Part shown: positions 33,859-40,141 of the stretch, in pieces
How the letters are laid out: each line of letters opens with the position of its first letter
Numbering within the stretch: position 1 is the stretch's first letter
Origin: DASYKS01 sp035995205
GTDB taxonomy: Bacteria; Acidobacteriota; Thermoanaerobaculia; Multivoradales; UBA5704
DNA: 64,000 nucleotides
Reading direction: 5' to 3'
NCBI GenBank assembly: GCA_035995205.1
Contig: DASYKS010000106.1
Coordinates: 1 to 64,000 of the forward strand
The notes under the pieces: generated by a model
Told to the model about the DNA's origin: nothing
The model's database searches: none
The model's input: the letters and a program-made list of their open reading frames with translations, nothing else
Position numbers and translations under genes: made by a program

Positions 33859-34616
33859 AAGCGGTATTCCTTGCCCTGCTCCAGGTACTCCAGATCGGGA
33901 TTCTTGAGAGCCCGGACTTCCTCATGGATTCGTTTCACGTAGGGGGGCTTCAAGTGGTGGAGCAGGATCGGCACCTTGCGCTCCAATTTCCGGAGCTCGA
34001 TTTCGAGCGTCTGCGGCGTCAGGTGGAGCGAGATGTCCGCCACCTCCTGGAGCGAGTTGTCGAAGCTGGTCTCGATGCACAACGCGGAGAGGTTCGGCGT
34101 CCGGTTCGCGATCTCCCAGAGCCGCCGGGTGGGGCCGGTGTCGCTCGACCAGAGAAACGCCTGGTCCCCCTCCTCGATCAGAAAGCCGTGAGTGGGCACC
34201 AGGTGATCGACCGCGATCGGCGTGAATCGCACCCCGTCAATTGTGATCGGCACTTCGCTTTCGAATTCATGGAAGCGGACCGCCGGCAGCAGATGGTTGG
34301 GCAGCCGGGTGAAATCCGGCCAGGTCGCGTTGTTGAACAGGTACTTGCGAATCGCGTAAGCGGTCGCTTCGGAAGCGTAAAGATCGATCGCCCGATCGCC
34401 CTGCCCGTAGACGTTCTCGATGAAAAACGGCAGCGAATTCGTATGGTCCATGTGGGAGTGAGAGAGCAAAATGGAATGCACCCCCACCTGGCGCTCGATC
34501 GAAAGCACCTGAGAAAGCGAACCGGCATCCAGGGCGATCGTGCCGTTGATCAGCAGGCACGTCATCCTGCACAAGTCGCTCTCACCGCCGTAGCCACCCA
34601 GAACCTGGATCAGCAT
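33855..34616 (-). CDS. MBL-fold class II cyclic-nucleotide phosphodiesterase-like hydrolase
   Basis: The 253-residue protein starts MLIQVLGGYGGESD at ATG 34616. Zinc motif HSHMDHTNSLP (~50), later His/Asp in VDHLVPTHGFLIEEG (~140), LWSSDTGPT (~165) and LLHHLKPPY (~230) match the beta-lactamase-fold class II 3',5'-cAMP phosphodiesterase group (PDEase II). A TACAAT box ends eight bases before the ATG, so the mRNA is nearly leaderless. It is convergent with the previous gene, and both stops are formed by one CTAG (33855-33858). The 20-bp array C lies directly upstream. Confidence 0.8.
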   Translation of the reverse strand: MLIQVLGGYGGESDLCRMTCLLINGTIALDAGSLSQVLSIERQVGVHSILLSHSHMDHTNSLPFFIENVYGQGDRAIDLYASEATAYAIRKYLFNNATWPDFTRLPNHLLPAVRFHEFESEVPITIDGVRFTPIAVDHLVPTHGFLIEEGDQAFLWSSDTGPTRRLWEIANRTPNLSALCIETSFDNSLQEVADISLHLTPQTLEIELRKLERKVPILLHHLKPPYVKRIHEEVRALKNPDLEYLEQGKEYRF

Positions 34617-34653
34617 ATTTGCGAGATTGTATCCGTTTCCGCCCCATGGTGCC

Positions 34654-34800
34654 AAAACGGCTTTCGGCGGTGGCGATCCCGCCGGACGAGCACCGATCCT
34701 GGCGCAGAAACGGTGATCCCGGACCACAAGCGGTGATTCTGGACCAGGAGTAACGATTCTGGGGCAGAAACGGCGATCCCGCTGGAAGGAGTGCCGATGT
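34654..34800. repeat. Degenerate 20-bp tandem array C (~7 units)
   Basis: A core of the form YGATYCY recurs at exact 20-base steps: 34674, 34694, 34714, 34734, 34754 and 34774, and once more after 21 bases at 34795. The 13 bases between cores are related but not equal, for example GGCGCAGAAACGG, GGACCACAAGCGG and GGGGCAGAAACGG. The array lies between the start of the MBL-fold gene (34616) and the stop of the next minus-strand gene (34806). Confidence 0.75.
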
Positions 34801-34805
34801 CGAGC

Positions 34806-35201
34806 TTAATCCGGCGACCACTCCACGCGCGCCACGACCTCGCCCTTGGGATAGACGATGCACCAGTCCGCGGCGTTCTTCCCATCGGGGATGAAAAGAA
34901 GCCGCGCGTCGTGCTCGCGAGGCGACTCCGCATGCTCGGTCCAAGCCCCGAAAATGCCGGCCGGCAAAGTCGCCGGCGGCTGCCAGGTGCGGCCGACTTC
35001 AAGGAAGCCGGACATCGTCGTCCGCGCGGCGGAAATCGTCACCCCCGGGCGAATCGACTTGCAGGCCAGATAGAACTCGCGATGGAAGAAAAGCTCCGGA
35101 TAGTACGAGTAAGTGACGAGGAAAACGACGTAGGCTCCGACCAGCACAACCGGAGCCAAAACTACCGCCAGAGCGAGCTTCGCCGGAAGCGTCCACTTCA
35201 T
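34806..35201 (-). CDS. Membrane-anchored hypothetical protein, 131 aa
   Basis: One N-terminal membrane helix (LALAVVLAPVVLVGAYVVFLV) is followed by a ~100-residue soluble domain with LACKSIRPGVTISAARTTMSG (in two parts) and a C-terminal strand region (CIVYPKGEVVARVEW). The soluble part resembles small outer-membrane-assembly (SmpA/BamE-like) folds in its 'I-pG-t' turn, but this is not strong enough to name. The ATG at 35201 was chosen over an upstream in-frame one because it begins at the charged residue before the helix. Confidence 0.5.
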   Translation of the reverse strand: MKWTLPAKLALAVVLAPVVLVGAYVVFLVTYSYYPELFFHREFYLACKSIRPGVTISAARTTMSGFLEVGRTWQPPATLPAGIFGAWTEHAESPREHDARLLFIPDGKNAADWCIVYPKGEVVARVEWSPD

Positions 35202-35330
35202 CGCGCAATCCCTCGGCTGCCGAGTTACCTGCAATAGATCCTATACGGAGGCGGCTAGGCGAAGCGTCCATAGCGGGATCGGATCGGCCGTCAGCTGGTT
35301 CCCGAGCCCGGCAGGGTATAGGCTTCCTCT

Positions 35331-35567
35331 ATGGCCACTCAAGAGATCGAGTCCATCCAGCAGGCGGCGCTTCAGTTGAAGCCTGCCGCTCGCGTAGCGC
35401 TTACCCATGCCCTGGTCCAGAGCTTGGCCGCCCTTTCCGAGGCTCAAGTGGCGGAGCTATGGCTCGAAGAGGCAGAACGTCGTGACGCTGAGATGGAGTC
35501 AGGGGAGGTAGCGGGAATTCCAGGCGAGGAGGTCTTTCGCCGCCTCTACGCCCGATACCGCAAGTGA
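35331..35567 (+). CDS. Addiction-module antitoxin (PF09720-like)
   Basis: A 78-residue acidic protein with the pattern of the putative addiction module component family: IQQAALQLKPAARVALTHAL, LEEAERRDAEMESGEVAGIPGEEVF and a final LYARYRK. It neutralises the ParE/RelE-type toxin encoded next. A TATAGG box eight bases before the ATG and lack of a ribosome site suggest a nearly leaderless mRNA. Its TGA overlaps the toxin's GTG start (GTGA). Confidence 0.85.
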   Translation: MATQEIESIQQAALQLKPAARVALTHALVQSLAALSEAQVAELWLEEAERRDAEMESGEVAGIPGEEVFRRLYARYRK

Positions 35568-35869
35568 CGCTGCCCTATGAATTTCACCCCCTCGCCGAGG
35601 CGGAGTTCGATGAGGCGATGGGGTACTACGAAGAAATCCAGCCCGGCAAAGGCCTTGAGCTTGCGCAGCAGGTTGAGTCGGTCATCGATCAGATCCGCAG
35701 GTTCCCGGACTCTGCCCCCATCACTCGCGGAACCGTCCGTTCCATCGTCGTTCAGCCCTCTACGCGCTGGAGCTACATCCTGCACTACAGGGTCAAGGCA
35801 GAGGGACTTCGCATCTTGGCCCTGGCGCATCAGAAACGTCAGCCGTTCTACTGGTTCGGGCGGCGCTGA
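35564..35869 (+). CDS. ParE/RelE-superfamily toxin
   Basis: A 101-residue protein with the ParE fold: HPLAEAEFDEAMGYYEEIQPG (two parts, residues ~8-28), the helix LELAQQVESVIDQIRRFPDSAP, the strands TRGTVRSIVVQPSTRWSYIL (~57-76) and the C-terminal ILALAHQKRQPFYW. The final HxKRxPxYW is the typical toxin ending. It begins at a GTG overlapping the antitoxin stop, so it is made by coupled translation. ParE toxins poison gyrase; RelE relatives cut mRNA in the ribosome. The motif favours ParE. The module looks intact. Confidence 0.88.
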   Translation: MTLPYEFHPLAEAEFDEAMGYYEEIQPGKGLELAQQVESVIDQIRRFPDSAPITRGTVRSIVVQPSTRWSYILHYRVKAEGLRILALAHQKRQPFYWFGRR

Positions 35870-36044
35870 TCGCTATGACGTAGAGCGAGGCGGATCAGAC
35901 CGCCGGGTCGAATCTGAGGGTGAGGGAGATCACCAGTTACCTGCCTTGCCCAAGATCCGAACATAGTGACGTCAAGTGCCTGCGGATCGCGCGAGGATAG
36001 GATCAAGGACTATGCAAGGCACGTTTATCAGGAGGTGAACAACA

Positions 36045-36526
36045 ATGAGTATTGAGGGATTGCTGTCCGCCATAGCTCTGGCAGTTTCCTTCTTCACTCT
36101 CGCCTGGACAATCATCGCTCATCGGCACACGACAAGGCACGGATCTATCCATGCAAACATGGCGACTCTTGTCGAGTTATATAACCGCATCGAGACGACG
36201 CCGTCTATCCTTCGCTTTCACGGTGTGTCCAAAGAGGATCTTGAAGCGGCAGGGCTGACCGCGCAGGAATTCTCCTACCTGGTTGCAAGCTTCGAGGCGG
36301 CAAGTGTTTACTACCGCTTTCACGAAACCAGCCCTACACCTTTTGGGCGGGGTCTTTTCGGTATCAACTCCTCGCAACTCCGGCGACCCGAAGAGCTTGG
36401 CCGCTGCTGAGCCGGTTCTTTGAGTCAGAGACGGACTTTCGGAGGAAGATTGAGGCGACGTTGAGACTATTTAACACCCCCGAGCAGCCATCTCGAACGC
36501 CTGCTCCGGCGGAATACGCTGAGCTT
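36045..36526 (+). pseudogene. Membrane-anchored hypothetical protein, frameshifted
   Basis: The ATG at 36045 follows a perfect AGGAGGTGAACAACA site. The first ~105 residues have a membrane helix (LLSAIALAVSFFTLAWTIIA) and a helical domain (HANMATLVELYNRIETTPSI; FSYLVASFEAASVYYRFHET). The frame then closes at 36410, but in the +2 frame a natural continuation appears: SFRYQLLATPATRRAWPLLS, RFFESETDFRRKIEATLRLF. A single indel in the run near 36340-36355 (CCTTTTGGGCGGGG) explains this. The restored frame runs without a stop into the AbrB antitoxin. Probably a broken gene, or an assembly error in a G run. Confidence 0.6.
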
Positions 36527-36763
36527 ATGCACGGAACTATTTCATCCGAAGGCGAAGTGACCGTGCCTGTCGAAGTGCGCGAGAGGTTTGGATTCGCACC
36601 CGACACAGCGGTTACTTTCGAGATTCGCGAGGAAGGCGTCCTCCTCCGTAAGGACAGTCCAAATATCCATCCGGTCGACAAAGTATCGGCAACTCTGCCT
36701 ATCGAGGAACCCGTCGATGAGATCCTCGACGAGACGCGGAGTCCCCGACCGGGCACAGCGTGA
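36527..36763 (+). CDS. AbrB/MazE-family antitoxin, orphan
   Basis: A 78-residue protein starting MHGTISSEGEVTVPVEVRER. The N-terminal ~45 residues are a SpoVT/AbrB DNA-binding domain (then FGFAPDTAVTFEIREEGVLL), followed by an acidic linker and helix (EEPVDEILDETR) that would bind a PIN or MazF toxin. No such toxin follows; the DNA up to 36906 is noncoding. The frame is open upstream into the broken gene at 36045, so a fused product cannot be excluded, but the domain boundary favours this ATG. Confidence 0.65.
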   Translation: MHGTISSEGEVTVPVEVRERFGFAPDTAVTFEIREEGVLLRKDSPNIHPVDKVSATLPIEEPVDEILDETRSPRPGTA

Positions 36764-36815
36764 GGACTGGCCAGGAAAAAGCAAACGACTGCTGAGATTT
36801 GCGAACTTAAAGCTA

Positions 36816-36845
36816 TTGACATGTTGCGACCAACTGGCCTATTCT
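36816..36845 (+). promoter_or_regulatory. Sigma-70 promoter
   Basis: A perfect -35 TTGACA (36816-36821) and -10 TATTCT (36840-36845) are 18 bases apart, 62 bases before the GTG at 36907. This is the best -35/-10 pair in the window. The expected transcript start is near 36852, leaving a leader with an AAAAGGAG ribosome site. Confidence 0.75.
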
Positions 36846-36906
36846 CAGCCCCAGAGACGCCAACATGGCCCAGATCTCACGCAGGCCAGCGTAAAAGGAG
36901 ACTTCA

Positions 36907-37710
36907 GTGAAGCCAATTCGCATTATTCTCGGAGCAGCCCTACTTGCATTCGTCGAAGCCGCGGCCGTCCTTGCACAGCCCAAGCTCGTGGTCAAGTCAT
37001 TTACTATTGCAAACGGCGCCCAAAGCCCGACGGTTACATTAGCAAGCGGACAATACTCAACCGCATCCTCTTCTTACACAGCATCGTACGTATACTACAT
37101 ATTCCAGAATACCGGAAACCAAACGCTGACGATGAGCGTCCCCAACTATCTGGGCTGTACAGCTGGAGTTTGGTCTTGCGAGAGTATTCCCGCTACGATT
37201 CTGGCCGGCCAAACTAAGCAAATATCTATGCTTTTCCTTGCAGGCGCCAGTGGCGTACAGCACGGAGCTAACAGAGGAAGCCTCACAGTAACAACGAACA
37301 CCAGTGCGGGCGTCTTCGTACTTAACTTCCAGGCCATCTATGTCGGTGACCCGTCCATGACAATTGTCTCTGGCGATAACATCAACGTCACCTCGGGTTT
37401 CGCCTACCAATATCCCAGCACGCCCGTCGGCGTGCCCGTCTCCCGTGTTTTCACTTTTGCCAACAATACTCCGGAAAACTTTGTCGAATTAAACGTCTAT
37501 AACTACACGCTAACTCAAATTCAAGGCAATTGCTTCAGCCTCATTGCCGGCACCTTTCCGGTCATGATCTTTTCCGGCTCGCCTCTAAATTTTAGATGGC
37601 GAATGATGTCCGGCGCCGCAAACACGTGTAAAGCAAAGATTACTTTCAACACCAACAAGGCGATTTACCCTTCGTTCTCATGGACGATATCCGGCACAGT
37701 CACTCCTTGA
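36907..37710 (+). CDS. Secreted beta-sandwich protein, lower GC
   Basis: The 267-residue product from GTG 36907 (AAAGGAG six bases upstream) has a signal peptide (RIILGAALLAFVEAAAVLA). The mature part is Thr/Ser/Asn-rich and strand-rich, with features of choice-of-anchor/ASH-like Ig domains: VYYIFQNTGNQTLTMSVPN, ILAGQTKQISMLFLAG, RGSLTVTTNTSAGVFVLNFQ, then a second domain. Four Cys occur as likely pairs (CTAGVWSC; NCFS...NTCK). Its base composition is clearly more AT-rich than the neighbours and codon use differs, suggesting recent transfer. Function unknown, probably surface-exposed or secreted. Confidence 0.65.
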   Translation: MKPIRIILGAALLAFVEAAAVLAQPKLVVKSFTIANGAQSPTVTLASGQYSTASSSYTASYVYYIFQNTGNQTLTMSVPNYLGCTAGVWSCESIPATILAGQTKQISMLFLAGASGVQHGANRGSLTVTTNTSAGVFVLNFQAIYVGDPSMTIVSGDNINVTSGFAYQYPSTPVGVPVSRVFTFANNTPENFVELNVYNYTLTQIQGNCFSLIAGTFPVMIFSGSPLNFRWRMMSGAANTCKAKITFNTNKAIYPSFSWTISGTVTP

Positions 37711-37775
37711 TCTTGTAAGGGCGCCCTGCTTCACTTTGTAGCAGGCCTGATTCCTTGAGCAGGAGGCTTTATCCC

Positions 37776-39182
37776 TCAAACTCCCGGCATCGCGCGGCCC
37801 AGGGGCTTGATCAGGGTAAAGAGGAACAACCCGAGCGCCGCGGCCAGGGCGGCGACGACGAAGAAGAAGGTCGAGTGGCTCCACACGCTCCAGTACGAAC
37901 CGATGACGCCGACCAGGTAGCCGCCCAGCGAAATCGAGACGAACCAGGCTCCCATCAGGAAGCCTCTTGCCCGTTCGGGGGCGACTTTGGCGACCAGGGC
38001 GAGCCCCATGGGTGAGAGCATCAGCTCGCCTGTGGAGAGCAGGGCGTAGGCTCCGATCAGCCACCAGGGGGAGACGCGGCCGACGTTGCCTCCTGCCAGA
38101 CCGGCCCGGCCCATGACGACGAAGGCCAGCGCTACGAGGAGCATGCCGATCGCCATCTTGGCCGGCGTGCCGGGCTCTTTGCCGCGGCGCGCAAGGAAGC
38201 TCCAGAAGGCGAGAAGCGGGAAGGTGAAGACGATGATGAAGAAGGGGTTGATCGCGTTCGATACGACGCCCGAGGCGTTCGAGGCATCGAGCATCCCGAG
38301 CGTCAGCGCCTTGAGCAGGACCGGCACCACGGCCGACGCGGTCCAATCGGTATTGTCGTTGGCGAAGTAGGTCCAAGTCGCGCCGTTCTGGTTGTAGGCC
38401 ATCCAGAACACGATGACGATCGCGAACACCGCGAGCAGCGCGAGGATCCGGCGCCGCTCGGGCACGAGCTCGATCGGTGCGGGAATCCGCCCTGACGCTC
38501 GCGGTCCGGCCGAGGCGACGCCGCCCCGTTCGGCCATCGCGAGATGGCGGCGGAAGATCGTGAGTGTCGCGACCGAGATCGCCATACCCCCTCCCGCGAC
38601 TGCGAACGCCACGTGATAGCCGAAGCGGCTGCGTACGACCTCGGCGACCAGCGGCGCGACGAACGCCCCGACGTTGATCCCCATGTAAAAGATGTTGTAG
38701 GCCCGGTCCTTGAGCGCGCTCCCTTCGGGATAGAGCCGGCCGACCATCGCCGAGACGTTCGGCTTGAAGAAGCCGTTGCCGACGACCAGACAGGCGAGCG
38801 CCACGATCATCACCGTCGCCGAATGGACCGCGAGAAGGAGATGGCCGGCGAGGAAGAAGACGCCGCCGAGCGCCACGGCACGCCGGTAGCCGAGCTTTCG
38901 GTCGGCGATGAAACCGCCGACCAGCGGGGAGAGGTAGACGCAGGCGAGATAGAGCGCGTAGGCCTTCGTCGCGCGGTCGCGCGCCCAGCCGAAACCCTGC
39001 ACGGGGTCCTGGAGGTAGAGGGTGAACATCGCGAGCATCGAGTAGTAGGAGAAGCGCTCCCACATTTCGGTCGCGAACAGGACGGCGAGGCCCGGCGGAT
39101 GGCGCTCACGCGCAGTTGAATCGGCACGCGTCGCGACGAGAGGAGGGGAAATGACTTCCAGGGTGGGGCTCTCGGCCTGCAT
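37776..39182 (-). CDS. POT/PTR-family proton-dependent oligopeptide transporter
   Basis: A 468-residue major facilitator of the peptide transporter family. Residues ~30-60 give LFATEMWERFSYYSMLAMFTLYL in two parts, which holds the ExxER motif needed for proton coupling. PTR2 signatures follow: GGFIADRKLGYRRAV, then GNGFFKPNVSAMVG (~130) and the middle FWMAYNQNGATWTYFAND (~285). Fourteen membrane helices are expected. ATG 39182 lies six bases after GGAGGAG and is preferred over the upstream starts. A palindromic element separates it from the regulator gene at 39446. Confidence 0.92.
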   Translation of the reverse strand: MQAESPTLEVISPPLVATRADSTARERHPPGLAVLFATEMWERFSYYSMLAMFTLYLQDPVQGFGWARDRATKAYALYLACVYLSPLVGGFIADRKLGYRRAVALGGVFFLAGHLLLAVHSATVMIVALACLVVGNGFFKPNVSAMVGRLYPEGSALKDRAYNIFYMGINVGAFVAPLVAEVVRSRFGYHVAFAVAGGGMAISVATLTIFRRHLAMAERGGVASAGPRASGRIPAPIELVPERRRILALLAVFAIVIVFWMAYNQNGATWTYFANDNTDWTASAVVPVLLKALTLGMLDASNASGVVSNAINPFFIIVFTFPLLAFWSFLARRGKEPGTPAKMAIGMLLVALAFVVMGRAGLAGGNVGRVSPWWLIGAYALLSTGELMLSPMGLALVAKVAPERARGFLMGAWFVSISLGGYLVGVIGSYWSVWSHSTFFFVVAALAAALGLFLFTLIKPLGRAMPGV

Positions 39183-39341
39183 CGGCTGCTCCTCCGCGGG
39201 TCGGCGTGTTCCCTCGCCGCCCGAAACCATTGTCGGGCCGCGCTGAAAGAAGAAATAGCCGCATGGATCGGGGGGTTTCGCCGTGTCGGAAGGCGCGAGG
39301 AGGAACCGACCCGCATGATCGTGCGGGGTCGGCGACAATCG

Positions 39342-39419
39342 AGGGCAGACACGTAGGTCTGCCCCTACATGTGCCACAAATTGCGACGTGAACGTAGGGG
39401 CGGACCTACGTGTCCGCCC
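39342..39419. repeat. Pair of GTAGGGGC-type palindromic elements
   Basis: GGGCAGACACGTAGGTCTGC-CCCTAC (39342-39368) and, in inverse orientation, GTAGGGGCGG-ACCTACGTGTCCGCCC (39394-39419) face each other across 25 bases. They are the same family as at 3849 and 29109. Together they fill the space between the regulator gene's 3' end and the transporter's 5' region. Confidence 0.7.
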
Positions 39420-39445
39420 AGGTTGGGCCGGCGAGCGAGCCTTCT

Positions 39446-40132
39446 TTAGATCAAGCCCCGCCGCAGCGCCTTCGCCACCGCTTCGCCTTGGGTGTGGACG
39501 TGGAGCTTCCGATAGATGTTGCGGATGTGGAAACGGACCGTATCGGGCGCGATGTGGAGCGCGTTCGCGAGGCCCTGGTAGCTCGCTCCCCCCGCGAGGC
39601 CATGGAGGATCTCGCGTTCACGGGCGGTGAGAAGCGCCTCGCCGTCCGTCGCCGGAGGCGAGAAGGCCGCCTCGACCGGCAGCATGCGCTGGGAGCGCTC
39701 GGTCCCCGTGCCGCCGCGCTGGAGCACCTCGACCACCATCCGCGCCACGTGCGAGGTCATCGGCGATCCTCCCGCCGCGGCTTCGCCGATCGCTTCGAGC
39801 AGCCGCGCGGGCGGGGTCTTCTTGACCAGGTAGCCGCAGGCTCCGGCGCACAGGGCTTCGAACACCAGCTCGTTCTGCTCGTAAATCGTGAGGACCAGTA
39901 CGTTCAGGTCCGGACGGAGCGCTCTGGCGTGGCGGATCCCCTCGACGCCGGACATGCCGGGCAGACCGAGGTCGAGCAGCAGAACGTCGCAGCCGAGCGC
40001 CTCGGGGTGGGCGAAAAGACTCTCGCAATCGCCATAGGCGCCCGAGCAACGAAAGCCGGGCGTGCCATCGACCAGCGCCGCGAGGCCCTGCCGGATCGTG
40101 GCGTTGTCTTCGACCAGGACGACGTCGACCAT
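39446..40132 (-). CDS. NarL/LuxR-family response regulator
   Basis: A 228-residue two-domain regulator. The receiver (~1-120) has the acidic pocket (VLVEDNA), the phospho-acceptor Asp in LLLDLGLPGMSG (~53) and the Lys in YLVKKTPPARL (~105). The C-terminal LuxR HTH is LLTAREREILHGLAGGASYQ (~165) to DTVRFHIRNIYRKLHVHTQG. It follows the histidine kinase gene by nine bases and is the obvious partner. Targets are unknown; the upstream TPR/sulfatase-like genes of the same operon or the POT gene are candidates. Confidence 0.93.
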   Translation of the reverse strand: MVDVVLVEDNATIRQGLAALVDGTPGFRCSGAYGDCESLFAHPEALGCDVLLLDLGLPGMSGVEGIRHARALRPDLNVLVLTIYEQNELVFEALCAGACGYLVKKTPPARLLEAIGEAAAGGSPMTSHVARMVVEVLQRGGTGTERSQRMLPVEAAFSPPATDGEALLTAREREILHGLAGGASYQGLANALHIAPDTVRFHIRNIYRKLHVHTQGEAVAKALRRGLI

Positions 40133-40141
40133 TTCGTTAGG

